Shown one piece after another: positions 12,471 to 24,783 of a stretch of DNA of 64,000 bases (positions are counted from its first letter, which is position 1; each line of letters starts with the position of its first letter). The notes under the pieces were generated by a model. The model saw nothing but the letters and a program-made list of their open reading frames with translations, was not told the DNA's origin and ran no database searches. The DNA is from Marsupella aquatica (lineage: Eukaryota; Marchantiophyta), in assembly GCA_973895155.1 (NCBI GenBank), contig OZ316891.1, positions 62,001 to 126,000 on the forward strand. The letters run 5' to 3'. A program made the translations under genes and the position numbers.

Positions 12471-12869
12471 TTTGAGTGTACTTGGAACTAGCTGCTGTCA
12501 CTGCCGAACTGTTGTGAACTGTTGTGTTGTGACAGTGAGTGAATTTCAGCTGCTCGCCATTTCCTCAGCTCAGCTGGAGGTACAGTAAGTAACTGATACT
12601 GCACACAGAGAACGAGATCGAACACTCTGATCTTTCAGCAGCTCGACCTACAGTAAATTGATACTGCACAGAGCGAGGACACAGATCTTTCCACAGCATA
12701 AATGATACTACACACACAGAAAGAGTCAAAGAGAACTGTGACTGTTCAGCCGCTGGAGGTGCAATTAAATACAATAACGACAGAGAGAGAGCCGTGCAGA
12801 TAGTGCAAACTCACAGGTAAGGTATATTTATAGTCCCACATAGTCTAGATAGGTATAATATAATAATAA
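12471..12869. other. Upstream region of the dioxygenase gene
   Basis: About 400 bp between the start codon and the next mobile element. It contains three imperfect copies of a GATACT(G/A)CACA(C)AGA-type motif (about 12594, 12660 and 12705) on the plus strand. It probably holds the 5' UTR and promoter, but no TATA box or known element can be assigned with confidence. Confidence 0.35.
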
Positions 12870-13946
12870 TTAGCCCAATGCCCGTGCGTTGCACGAAAAA
12901 TGTCGAGGAGAGAAAAAATTTCGTAGTGAAAAATAGATGTCAAGATGATAAAAAATGTCGAGGAGAGAAAAGATATAGTAATGAGAAAAAGATATCGAGG
13001 TGATAAAAGAAGTCGAGGAGAGAAAAATATGTTGAAGAGAGAAAAGATGTTGAGGTGAGAAAAGATGTCGAGATGAGCAAAAGATGTCGCGATGATAAAA
13101 TAAGTTGAGGAGAGAGAAAGATGTCGAGGAGAGAAAAGATATCAAGGTGAGAAAAATACGTCGAGGTGATAATAGAAGTCGAGCAGAGAAAAATATGTTG
13201 AAGAGAGAAAAATGTTGAGGTGAGAAAAGATGTCGAGGTGAACAAAAGATGTTGAGATGATAAAAGAAGTCGAGGAGAGAAAATGAAGTTGAGAAGAGAA
13301 AAGATATTGATGAGAGAAAAGATGTAGAGCTAGGTGAGAAACCTATGTCCAGGAGAGAAAAGATTTTGAGAGAAATAGATGTTGAGATGAGAAAAAAATT
13401 GAAGAGAGAAAATCTGTGTGCAAAGGCTGGAGTGAAAAAGATGTTGAGCAGAAAAAAACATAAAGTAGAGCAAAACAATTTGAGCTGAGAAAATACAGTA
13501 TGAGTTTCTTTCCTCACCTTGTCATCTTTTCTCGTCTTGAAATATTTATCTTACAAAGATATTTTTTCCTCACCCTTGACATCTATTCTCAGTCTCCATG
13601 ACATATTTTCCTCATCTTTGCATCTTTTCTCACCCGGGTTCTCACCTTGCAATCTTTTCTCTCCTCGATATCTTTTTCTCACCTTGACTTTGCTTCCTCA
13701 CCTCACCACCCTTTCTCACCTTGGAATCTTTATCTCACAAATTCATTTTTTCCTCACCCTTGACATCTATTCTCTCCTTGACATATTTTCCTCATCTTTG
13801 CATCTTCTCTCACCTGGGTTCTCACCTTGCCATCTTTTCTCTCCTTGATGATTATCTTTTTCTTATGTACCTCGACTTCTTTTCCTCACCTTGCCAATCT
13901 TTTCTTGCCTTGGAATCTTTTGTGCAACGCACAAGCATCGGGCTAC
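12870..13946. mobile_element. Inverted pair of Helitron-like 3' ends with minisatellite arms
   Basis: At the left edge, read on the minus strand, the hairpin CGTGCAACGCACG is followed 9 nt later by CTAA and then T, which fits the Helitron 3' signature (hairpin, CTRR, insertion before T). At the right edge the plus strand has the matching GTGCAACGCAC hairpin and GGGCTAC (13943-13946), a degenerate end. Between them, 12896-13440 is an ~18-bp purine-rich minisatellite (GATGTCGAGGTGAGAAAA-type), and 13505-13925 is the same family in reverse complement. The arms could therefore fold over about 400-500 bp. Helitron assignment rests on the ends only, and no Rep/helicase is present. Confidence 0.6.
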
Positions 13947-14207
13947 AGCACTACAGCAGACAGTATGAGTTGCCTTGACATTTAGTTTATGATTCATGAG
14001 TGATGGTGAGGTTCTTCCCATCTAGCTCTGTAATATGTATCCCGCCATTATTGGGTTTCGTCTGCTCACAAAAATTAAAAAAGGCAGGATCCAATTCTGA
14101 TCGTCCATTTAAAAGATTACTTTTAATCACCCTTAGATGCAAGCAACACTATCACATTGCCTCACCTATCGGACACTAATTGGGTATCAATGGTAGAGGG
14201 GTCTCGG

Positions 14208-14321
14208 TAACTGCACATCAAAATATGACATATACGATGTACGACACCCCTGCATACCGTGATAATCCTAGTTTTTTCCTTTCAATCATTGAATGCAGCC
14301 ACATTTTGATGTGTGATTACC
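14208..14321. repeat. Imperfect inverted repeat (possible MITE)
   Basis: GGTAACTGCACATCAAAATA (14208-14227) pairs at about 17 of 20 positions with the reverse complement of 14302-14321. The roughly 75-bp interior has no coding potential. The words GGTAGAGG flank both sides (14191 and 14332). A small non-autonomous element is possible, but no clear target duplication was seen. Confidence 0.45.
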
Positions 14322-14413
14322 AGCAGGGATGGTAGAGGCTTGCGTACACTCAGAGTACATGCAAAGAGAAAAGACTCAAGTACACCTTCAAGAAGGACAA
14401 ATGTGTTTGAACG

Positions 14414-14492
14414 TACAATGATTATAGGTTGTACTAGAATGTGAACACATGATAAATGTGTTCACATTCTAGTACAACCTATAATCATTGTA
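14414..14492. repeat. Perfect 37-bp inverted repeat, 5-nt loop
   Basis: The left arm 14414-14450 is the exact reverse complement of the right arm 14456-14492, with a GATAA loop between them. The 79-nt RNA would form an uninterrupted hairpin. A perfect stem is unusual for a plant miRNA precursor and fits a very young foldback MITE, a siRNA-producing hairpin, or an assembly artefact. The adjacent CATGATA/TATCATG words extend the symmetry loosely. Confidence 0.9.
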
Positions 14493-16346
14493 TGTATCAT
14501 GTGTTTAGGGTAGCCAATGTCAAACTTGGGCCGGAGCGGGCAGCAGCATTGGGGACTGGGATGGGCAGTGTACGGCGCCCCGTGAAAGTGGAGGAGCATT
14601 AACTTGACGTAGATGTAACTCAGGGTCACTGTGAACCAATGTGTGTAGCAGGCCTAGCAGTCAGCCGCGTCAGCCAAGGGACAACCCGTATCCCAAACGG
14701 ATAATATGGGTATTGAGCTTTGAGATATACAACCAATTTGTTGATACACACACCGGGAATTAATATAGCTAATTTCAATGCTTAAATTACTAGAATCTAT
14801 CAGGATTTTGTTGCCAAATCCAGATCACACTGCAAAGTTGTTAACAAACTATCAGGGGATATTGGATAAGCAGACATACCTCATCTAGTTGCTTCCATTG
14901 TACATTATAAGCAGGGTTGTAGGTTTGGGAACCACTCATCAATGACTTGTCTAGCTTGAAGAGGTCCAAGTTATGCTAATGGCTGTACGTAGCTTCCACT
15001 TTTGATGTCTAGCATTAGATTTTTCTCTTCCATTTTTCAGTTGGTTTTGGATCAGGTTTCTTTACTGTTAGGCCCTCTTTGGGTTTCCTTTCTTTTTCTT
15101 ATCTTAGCATTCCAGATTGCCTTAGTTGACATTTTCTGCTAGCCCATCTCAACTACTTTTTCAATGTTTTCTTTCTGTTTGGTGTCTTCGTGAGACAGTA
15201 ATAAAGTTGTTGCCATTCAGTCATATAGTTGGTCCATCCTGGTACTTATTACAGATTTGTCTTTCATTTCAAGATGATTATATGATATGTTAACCTTAAT
15301 CTTGACATTATGGCTTGGAGTGCAAACCAAGGAAATGACATCATCTACATGTACCTTTATTGATATGTTGGTACAATTATACTTTTGATTTTGGTTGACA
15401 ATAAAGTAAATCACCATTAGCCCATGATCATGTTTAGTGGAATGGTGATGAGGAAGCAGATCATGGTTCTCAGTAGGGCATGAGTTCAATTCTTCCTGGC
15501 TAGTGAGTTTTGTATTGACATATTCATGTAAACAAAAGACACCTCTCAGTATAAAGGTTTATGTTATTAAAGTGTAACGTTAGAGGAATTAAAAGGTAAG
15601 ACAAAAATTAGAGGGGTGACTTCACTGTCAAATTTATAAAATTACCAAAAATAAGACTCTCATATCTAAAATGAAAACTTCAATAATTACTCTAAAAAAT
15701 TCCTGGAAATATCAGGTCACTGTCCATACATAGACTCTGATCAGTCACAAAGAAGGTCCCAAAAGGGAAAAAGTTTAACCAAAAAGAAATCCAAGATGAA
15801 CCAGAGGAAAAAACAAGAGGGGCCTAAGCAAGGGAAACCTAAGAATGAACTTGTTTGGGACCAGGTGTTCGTAGTGTTTGCAACTCAGAATGTATCTAAA
15901 ACCATATCTATCTACTACCAGTTATGTAGAAAGCTACCATACTATCTGAGGCTGGCAAAGATGCCCACATGACATGAGACAAAACATGTTAACTTGAATA
16001 GGTAGTACTTTCTGGACTTTAGGGTCGACATACTAAGTTTACAAAACGTGTGTCAAGGCGCCAAGACCTCATCATAAGCTACGGAGGGAAGGGAGTAGCT
16101 TGGTCACGCAGGCTGAGCCCATGCTTGGGGACTTAGGATTTAGGCCTTAGGGTCTAAACCCTTATCCCTAATGTGGGAATCATTCATGATATGCCCAAAA
16201 GTGCTTTTTGGCGGTCATCTCCATCCCATTACCCACTATTTGTGAGATAAGTATAAAGCGGCCGTACACCAATCCTGCATAAAACAACTTTCTCATGTCA
16301 GCTCTTGGAGACCAGACCTGGCACTTGGTATGTACCATTAAAACCT
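14493..16346. other. Non-coding stretch, nothing recognised
   Basis: AT-rich sequence with no intact reading frame, repeat array or RNA gene that could be supported on either strand. Confidence 0.5.
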
Positions 16347-16790
16347 ACAATATAAAGTTGTGTCAATAAGGCTCAAAATGGGAAAGATTCTTTATGATAA
16401 GTATGTTTGTGAAATTTGTAAATTATTAGATTCTTTTAAGATATATATATATATATCTCTGCAGATTGTCACTGTCATCAATTTCAAAATATTCTAAACT
16501 TCTTAAAGGACACGTAAATTGGGATATTCTCAAAATATTCTTACAACACATGCATTGCAAATAGGGTCACAATATAAAGTTGTGTCAAAAGGTTCAAAAT
16601 GGGGAAAGATTCTTTATGATAAGTATGTTTGTGAAATTTTGTAAATTGTTAGATTTCTTTTAAGACATATATATATATGCAGATTGTCACTATCATCAAT
16701 TTCAAAATATTCTAAACTTCTTTAAGGACACGTGGATTGGGACATTCTCAAAATATCTTTATAGACACATGCATTGCAAATAGGGTCACA
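16347..16790. repeat. 222-bp tandem duplication
   Basis: ACAATATAAAGTTGTGTCAA occurs at 16347 and 16569, and both copies run through a (TA)n tract, GCAGATTGTCACT, and GACACATGCATTGCAAATAGGG-type sequence. The copies differ mainly by single-base indels and by the length of the TA microsatellite. No coding potential is seen. Confidence 0.9.
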
Positions 16791-18023
16791 AGTGACAAAA
16801 CATATATGCATTACACAAGTATTCTTATTCCTTAGAGTTATTGTAAATTATTTTCCTTTCACTTTTATACTTTTTTTCTTAAACTCTTTTTTGGTTTTCT
16901 TTTTAAAACTCTAATTGTCTAAACATTTTAAGTTTTCACAGGTTTTCATGTACAGGAGCATCCTTACTCTTAAGTGTCATTGTAGATTAATTTTCTTAGT
17001 ATTTTTTTTTCTTTTGGGAAGAAGAAGAGTAAATAAGGAAAACTGTGAAAGCTCACGGGAAAGGGGGAAAAAGCCACCCAGCCCACAACGAGACATTAAC
17101 AGAGGACAAAGGAACTCAAACGGGGATCCAAACCAGAGGGTCCCAACCAGGAACACTGTCTGGACATACATCTGATCCCAGTCAAGAGGGACGGGTGGTA
17201 GTGCCGCCTCCCTGTCCACCAAAATATCTGGTACGTTCCCTTTCAACAGACTTTGCCCTGATGAGATGAGAACTACTCCTAGAAGACATAACTACTTCTA
17301 ATCTGACTGCTACTAATATTAAAACCTGTTTCAGCAAGAATCCTATTGATGTTGAAGTGTCTGGAATTGTGGGTGCCAAAGACAAGCTCATTAATTTCTA
17401 TTAGTCCAGATTTCCCATAGTACTTGGTAGGTAAAGAAAATCTGAATAGAAGCCGGGGAACTTGTTTCCACGTTCCGAAGCAAGCAATTCCAGAATGTTC
17501 CCATAACCCACTTAATAACTGATGGGAAGCATGCTCTAGGAAGAGATGAGGCAGGGATTCAGTGACCCCAAGGCAAAGTAATAGAGCAATCTCCATCACT
17601 AGCACCAATCCAAAGAGCCCGTGCACCACTGAACAGCCCGTGAGCAAACATCCTCCAAATGAACACTTTACTCCTGAAGCAAAGATCATACTGTTGGAAA
17701 CGGTCAGCTCAGACTAGGCAGCAATGCGGAAACATGAGAATGCGCACAATCTCAAACTACACCTACAAGACACCAATGATGGAGAAACTCTTGAAGGATC
17801 CATAGCTCATGAGAAAGAACATGTGAAGAATGAGGGAGAGAATGCTCTCCCTCCAACCTATATCCCCGAAGGGGGACTAAGATGTGTGGGCCTAAAGAAG
17901 TGGATCTTATCCTAAACTAACCAAGGGTCAACTAACCCTAGTAAGGCCAAACTAACTAAAGCCGGGAACTCACGTCAATTTCTAACACATACCCCCAAAG
18001 GCAGATTCAGAAGGCATTCCATT
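16791..18023. other. Stretch without a supported gene
   Basis: The longest frame is 136 codons on the minus strand (17689-17279). Its product is hydrophobic at the N-terminus, matches no family I recognise and has no convincing context, so it is not called as a gene. The remainder is A-rich or T-rich DNA. Confidence 0.4.
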
Positions 18024-18290
18024 CTTGGGGGTTTCACTTTCACAAAAAATTGGCACATCATGTGCGACGAAGCATAGGGTCATTTGATTGGTTCAAAGAG
18101 AAGACTTAAGAATTTTTGCAAAATAACAATAGGGTCTTTTAAATCCAATTTTAAGACTTACAAGAATAATAGGGTACTTCTAAATTTTGGCCAACTTTAT
18201 AGGGGTTGAAAAAACTCTTACATGTTAGGGGGTCCGAGGCCTAAAAATTTTGCAGGTGATGGGGGGCCTCCATATAGTGAGACCCCCAAG
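18024..18290. mobile_element. hAT-like MITE, copy 1
   Basis: A 267-bp non-coding element with terminal inverted repeats CTTGGGGGTTTCACT and CTTGGGGGTCTCACT (the latter read from the right). The inner motif CATCATGTGCGACGAA is shared with the copies at 24471 and 52677. Flanks are ATTCCATT and ATTCCTGT, an imperfect 8-bp target duplication (6 of 8). It belongs to the same family as the elements at 22741, 24471 and 52677, which have better-preserved duplications. Confidence 0.72.
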
Positions 18291-21200
18291 ATTCCTGTAG
18301 AGTAGGGTTTAGAGAAAGTTCAACACTTTTTCTCTTAAACAACCAAAGTTTGTTCCCGTGAAGAGCTTGTGAGACCTAAAAGATTGTTCTAAAATGGTTT
18401 GAGATAGTCAAGCTAACCTATCTCTGATTCTAAGCCTTTACCGACATGCTTAGGTCTGGTGGAAGGAATTTTTAATACATCCTTAGGTATCGTGACGTTT
18501 GTATTGTCAACAATGTAATAATCAATTCTTAATACAAAACAACCAAAAGCCGGAGATGTAAAGATAGTATTAGGCGAGCCTCAAATGTCTCTTCTCCTCT
18601 CGCCACTTAGCAATCTATGACTAATGTAGTTTGCCATAGAGAACCAAAAATCACATTTTAAAGTCTCCAAACTCGGTATTCGTTCCCTTTAAGAACAAGA
18701 TGGGGTTGGTTTGATGTAATAAACTAAAAACAAAGCTTTAAGCTCTTGTGTCACACATAGTAATCAATCTTGACTACTTTAATCAGGTACTTTGAAGATC
18801 GCTCCACAGCGGTGAGTAGTTTTTGATGATAACTCAACATCAGATAACCTTCAATTAAGCAAAAGATTGCAATTAACAAAACACAAGGAAAAATCTCTCA
18901 GAGTATGCTTAAGGGAGTCTGGAATAGACCAAGGTTACTCCTTAGACATAAGTAATAATGGAATGACTTTAAGGGAATCCAAATCCACACGGCTTTTCAG
19001 ATCTAAACTGCATACTAGAGTATCCTTTTAAAATGCCGGCAACATGTCTTGACCTTTCTTCCTAAGTGATACTTAGTCAAGATCTAAAAGGATAAATACT
19101 TCAGCATTTAGATGGTACTAAGCAACATGAAGGTGAAAACATCATTTCCAATGTAACTTAAACTCAATGAGTTAACTCTAAGAACTTGTGAGATTACAAT
19201 GTGTCACCAAAGCGGAATCTGACATTATAATTCACGAGATTCATAACTGAGGTTTTACTTCAAGTATTTGGGTTCCAAAATACAAGAAGGAGGTAAGTCT
19301 CTCCAATTATTAAGTCTGATTTAGAACTCGTAGGTTCAGAATCAATAGACTTAACAAAAGGGAGGCAAAAATGCAGAACTTAACCATCTCTCTACACTAG
19401 GGGAAGAGGTATAAATAGTGATGAACTACAGAATAAGAGGTCACAGGGTCGAAGAGACATGCCTCTTCATACCCCTCAAAATTTTAAAATGGCGATTCAG
19501 TAAGTGAAAAGCCGGAAAAATGGCTAAGTATGAACTCGTAAACTCTTAAAAACTTAAACTCTTAAAAACGTAAAAACTTAAACTCTTAAACTCTTAATTT
19601 CGGTATACTAAAAATTGAGTAGATTCAACTATTTTTAACTTTCTACTCCTGGTTCGGAAAACTCTGAAATTTTTCCAGCAGGGTTTCCTAGGTACAGACT
19701 ACAGCCTAAAGAAGTCTCATAGCTTTTAAAGCTCTACAACACATTTAGAAAAATTGGTAAAAGTACTATACTTTTCAATACTAGCTAAAAAGATAGTCTC
19801 CTTCAAGCTTGTTGTCGAATATCATCGGGTTCGAGCAGCTCCACGTAGGTGACAGCCCGATTCTGTGTTACCTCCATCAGCTCAGTCTGACGTGGTGATC
19901 CTCGAGAGTAGGGTAGGCACCTTAGTTGTCTCTCAGGATACATCAAAGGCATTCGCTTCATCAAATAACAGGAATTTATACGAAGAGCTTCTCTGTATAT
20001 CCCTAGTACATCATAGTTGTTGCAGGTGGCAGCATATACTTGGGGATAGTGATACAGAAACTCATCACTATTCATCATCCTGGAATAGAAGGGTCGAAGT
20101 CTCCATTTGACATCTCTGAAATACCGGTTGAAGCTGGGCAGAGTTTGAGAGGTAAGGTGGAAGAGAAGTCAGTAATGAGCGCCTATGTCTTGCATTCCTT
20201 CCCTTTCAAGGTGAGCTCTTCATCCGTTGTGGAGTCCCGTTGAACTAGTTGTAAGATGTCACGATCACAGAGTCGCCAAATCTTAAGGTGTAACTCGTAA
20301 AGCAGTGAACTAGTAAACTCGTAAACTGAGTTTACTCGTAACTTAGGAACTTAGTAACTTTGAATGCTGTTTTAGTTACAGTTAGCAATAATTGCAGTCT
20401 AAACACCGTAAAAAATTTAAAAATTTTCAGTTTCTTCATGCTTTTGGAATTACCCACTACTTACAACTAAGTTAGGCACGATTAAGAGTCAACAAAGAAT
20501 TTAACTAAGTTAGGTTGATGCCTAAAGCTAATCTCTAAAGCCAACCATCTAAGAATTTGTAAAAGATATATGGAAATAAGCCTGTATTAATTTTATGGCC
20601 AAGTCATAACAAGGCAGTACTCATCACTCCGAACAAACTTTTCTCTTTTTATCAACTCTCCAGATTGCTCTGACTTTTGGATCTATGGAAATTGTGAGTT
20701 CTCGTCTGGGGCATCTTCCAAACATATTCCCAGCACACAAGTCAATTCAGATCTTTGCATGATCTCAAGCATGCATTTTCAATCAATCTGAATATTGGCA
20801 TGACATTGCTAGTCACATCAAACAGATTTCTAGCAAGTAGGATCACGCACTAAATTCCAAACACAAGTCATAGATTACCAAAGATAATTGGAAATCTATT
20901 ACTTCTCTTCAATTTCTTCAAAGAAGGAGACTTTCACAAGTGCAATGTAAGTCTGAGTGATATGGTGGAAACTTTCCCTCTTATGTGGGGACAAGTTTCC
21001 TCTAACCAAAAGTTGAAGAGGTATGCCTCTTCATTTCCTAACCTAAATGTAAACTCTGAAAATAGACTAAGAGATGAAATGCTCAGCAAAAATTCAAAGT
21101 CTAATTCTTTCTATACTAAGTTTTATAACGCCTTAAACATGAAATCGGATCAAAAACCAGATGAGAAACGGGATGGGAAACTGGTTCAAATCCTCGATGG
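18291..21200. other. AT-rich region with short repeats, no supported gene
   Basis: It contains a microsatellite-like run of CTTAAACTCTTAAAAA words (19540-19597) and an AACTCGTAA-rich stretch (20286-20345). A 91-codon minus-strand frame (20078-19803) is protein-like but unrecognised. The sequence CACGATCACAGAGTCGCCA near 20258 resembles words found at plant LTR edges, but no LTR pair could be found. Confidence 0.4.
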
Positions 21201-21209
21201 AATTACTCT

Positions 21210-23638
21210 TTATTTATCAGGAGTTGGAGTGTCGGGCTTCACCAATGTGGGGTCTAGTGCTGGGTCAATGGAGTTGAGAGGGTTTGGCATGAAAGTGACA
21301 CCTCCAAAGGTAGCTGTAAATGGTGAGGTTGGAATGGGAGGGAAGTTGGGTATGACTGTGGTAGAAGTGATGTCAGGAACATGAGAGTCAGCCCATCCTT
21401 CTGCTGGTGTCACTCGGGGAGATGGAAGTGTGATCTTCTCTTCAAATTGGGTCTGCTCCTCATCCGAAAGGTCCCAGTATTTCTTCAGATCAGAAAGAAT
21501 AAGTTTGAGGGTAGAGAGACTCTCATCCACCTTGTCGCCATAATCATGTGCAATGTGGATGACCAAGGGCATGAGAAGGGGATTGGGTACATCAATGAAG
21601 TACTTCTTGAATAGTTGGGTCTCGACTAGGTCCTCTCCTTTGCTCTCCACTAGTGGTTCCAAGTGGTCCATAGCTCTAGAAATGTTGTCAAAAAGTAGCT
21701 GCTTGGCTATGGTCTTTTATAGTCTTTAACAAAACCTTGGCAATGGATGCGAGTCATTTAAAGTATGGAAGAAGGACTTAGCGGGCTTAGTCCTATAAGG
21801 TATGGTCTAAATTGCCCCGGTTTCTACTAGTGAACTATTCAAGCTGGTGGTTCTTCTTTCTCTCTTCCTCCAAAGACTTCTCCAGCTACTCCATCTTGGC
21901 CTTATTGTCATTCCCTTTCATCAGGTCGTCTACTTTTCCCAGAAGGTTAGTAGGAGCTACACTAGTCACCAGGGATAGCTTTGAAAGCATTGGTTCCATG
22001 ATCCCCATCTTGGTCATGATGGCCAAGATGTCCTTGAATAAACAGGAGAAATGGTGTAAGGTAGAGTGGGAAAGATTGGTTGAAAAAGTTGTAGCACCGC
22101 TCACTGGGTAGGAAACCGAGTCAAAAACTGGTTCAGAAGCCGGATCAGAAGCCAGCTCAGATTTGTCAAGCTTCCTCTTCCTAGTTGGTCCTACATAGTC
22201 AACCTCTTCTAGCTCTACGTCATCCTCAGACTCTGGTAAGTTCTGAACGTCTGAATCCAAGACTCCATATTTCACACAGCTACTCTTGATGCCAAGTGCA
22301 CTCTTCTCATGGTTGAACAAGGCTTGGTCATGAGAATAGAGATGTACTAGGTAACAAGAGAGAGGAGTGGGAGCTCTGTTCGATAGGGCGGACGCCTGCT
22401 TAGACTCCAGAATGCTTGAAAAGATGGCGGCCCATGATACTTCTCTGGTTTTAAAGAAAGAAGCAATGATAGTGCTTCCTACTTTAAAAGTCACCCTCCT
22501 TTGCTTCTCTGGCTAGATGAGGTGGACAAGGAAGGCCATCACGTTCCTGAGGTCTTTGTGGTACACTGGTTGATGGTCCATCCTTCTTTGACATCCATTT
22601 TGCCACCAAAGTATTCCACTGTCAGATTCTCTCCTCTGGGGCAGAAGCCACTCCTCTTCATTGGAAACTGTAGAGCTTCTCCAACAAATGCCTTAGTCCA
22701 GGCTTCTGGTCGAGCTCAAGAAGTCTTCTAGAATTCTGAGCTCGGGGGGGTTGACTATCAACAATCTTAGCAACCACGTGCGATCCAAAATATGTATTTT
22801 TCATATAAATTAGCTAAATTTTTAAAAAGCGCAGGAAGCAAAAGAAGGTATTATAAACCTATATTTATAGAATATTCTCTAACATATACCTTTTATAAAG
22901 TAAAATAGGTCATTACTATTGAAAATAGAGAATATTTTTAGAATATTCCTATTATAAAATAGGTGTGTTTATATTAGGCTAGGATCGCACGTGGTACCCC
23001 AAAATATACACTAAGTTAACCCCCCAAGATTCTGAGGGGGGAACTCTTGATATCACCTCTCTCACCATATCTTCACTCAGAAAGCCCCAAGTAAGATCCA
23101 TCAAGGAAGCACATCCCATCAATGTAAGATCATTCCTGAGCTGGTCCTTCTCAGCTGCATCAATGAGTATGAGAGGTCTCAAGGGTTTCATGGTGATCTG
23201 GGTCTCCTTTCTCTTTGCACATCGCACTTCAGGCTTCACTCAAGTCCTTTGAGTCCTGGAGGAGGGACTACTCTTGGCACTCCTCATACTATGATCCGGT
23301 AGTTGATAATAGTGAACAGGTTTGAACCGATGAGGGAGGAAAGTAGAAGCTGGAAATACAGACAGCCTCTATAATTAATCCCTTGGGTATATCGGCCAAC
23401 CTTCTCCTCCTTAGTAAACTCTCAGCGAAAGACAAGGTCTCTCGGGCGAGATATAGGGAAAACCGATTTGCCACCGGTTCAGATTCCGGTTCAGAAACTG
23501 GCTCAGAACCCGGAAGAAACAACTATCAAAATAGAGGGCCTCAGTGCCAATCTTCACATCCCCAGTCTTCCCTCCAGCATAGGAGTAGGCTGCCACCTCA
23601 CACGAGTCTGTCCAAGCTCTCTTATACCATGCTCTCAC
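21210..23638 (-). pseudogene. Degraded ORF of an unidentified element, interrupted by a MITE
   Basis: Several minus-strand frames follow one another in an order that reads like one broken protein: 23638-23411, 23239-23029 (ending ISRVPPSES), a frameshifted segment about 22740-22500, 22494-21886 (202 codons) and 21671-21210 (153 codons). Features include acidic/basic stretches (DDVELEEVDYVG, RKRKLDKSE), repeated S-E-P-V dipeptide-type runs and a proline-rich C-terminus. The style resembles ORFs of plant non-autonomous retroelements, but no catalytic motif identifies a family. A 288-bp MITE interrupts it at 22741-23028. Confidence 0.45.
22741..23028. mobile_element. hAT-like MITE, copy 2
   Basis: A 288-bp AT-rich element. 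Termini are CTCGGGGGGGTTGAC on the left and CTTGGGGGGTTAAC when the right end is read in reverse. An exact 8-bp target duplication ATTCTGAG lies at 22733-22740 and 23029-23036. Subterminal ACCACGTGCGATCC and GGATCGCACGTGGT are inverted copies of each other. An 8-bp duplication is characteristic of hAT transposition. No transposase is encoded. Confidence 0.88.
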
Positions 23639-24470
23639 AACTAGAAACTAGAATTGTCCTCTAATCTAGACCCAAGATCCTCAACCGAAAGGGAAGAGCC
23701 TCCTTACACTATTGCTTCAATAAGCCTATGCGCTCGAGAACTCAAAACTTACTTAGTTAAGCTTTGAGAGGTGTGAGGAATGCAAAACTGGCTCAGCCTT
23801 AAGAGGATTCCGGATCATGTTCAGGAGTCCAGTGCTTATGGTTTTTCTCCGATGCGAAGATCGTGGCCCCGTCTTCAAGAACCCGACATCAGATTTTCTT
23901 GATATCTCCCGGAAGCAATTTTACGGCTTTCAGTTGGTGACCCGGTATCCTTCTTTTTACCAAAAAATATATTTTCCGGTTGAGCCTCTTTTCTTTCTCT
24001 TAGCCTCTTAAATGGTCTTTTATTAGACTTTCAGTAATGGTTTCCTTAGCATTTCAAGTCCTTCTTTCTTTCTTCAGAGGCAATTTTTTTTAATTTTTCC
24101 ACTTTCTTTATTCCTTTCTTCTTAACCATATTATCACAGTTCCATTCTACTTTTGAAAGGTTAATGTTCCAAATCATGTTCAGCCTAATGAAGTCCGAGT
24201 CCTTCGGCCACAAAAGATGGTAGAGTTGGCTACTGGGCAAACTCAAAGCAACAAGAGCAATAGCGGAGTCAGACCAATGCTGGTCCTCAGCTGATGTGAT
24301 AAAGTCAAGCCTGCCTTCACAAAAGCTAAGATAAAACTCACAAAATTACAGATCAGTACTCTGATGTACGGATCCAAGCCTGTTAGTTTATCTGTGAGAC
24401 TATAGTTGGTCTCAGTGTACCCAAAAAATGTGATTTAGATCACCATGTTGTCAAAATAGAGGATAGTATG

Positions 24471-24775
24471 CCCAGGGTCCTCACTTCTTTTATTCCGACC
24501 CATCATGCGCGAATAAATATAGGGTTTTTTTATTGGGTTTAGTGAAATACTTTTAAATTTTTGTTGAAGAACATTAGGGTTATTTTAATCCAATTTTGAG
24601 AATTATAAGAATCATAGCATTTTTAAATCAAATATGAGTTTATTCTTGGAATATTCCATTAAGTTAGGGGTTAAAAAATTCCTAAAAAAAACTTTATTGA
24701 CTTAACTTTTAGGGTGTTTATTCCCCCAAAACTTTGAGCGTGATATGAGACACCCCTTGGATTGAGGCCCCCGAG
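24471..24775. mobile_element. hAT-like MITE, copy 3
   Basis: A 305-bp AT-rich element flanked by an exact 8-bp duplication ATAGTATG (24463-24470 and 24776-24783). Its termini are more diverged (CCCAGGGTCCTCACT on the left, CTCGGGGGCCTCAAT when the right end is read in reverse). It keeps the CATCATGCGCGAA subterminal motif of the family and an interior similar to copy 1 (TTTTAATCCAATTTTGAG versus TTTAAATCCAATTTTAAG). Confidence 0.8.
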
Positions 24776-24783
24776 ATAGTATG

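Noticed and set aside
12870-13517. 215-codon minus-strand frame rich in Ser/Phe/Leu
   Set aside because: A translation of the ~18-bp minisatellite. Low complexity and repeat-driven.
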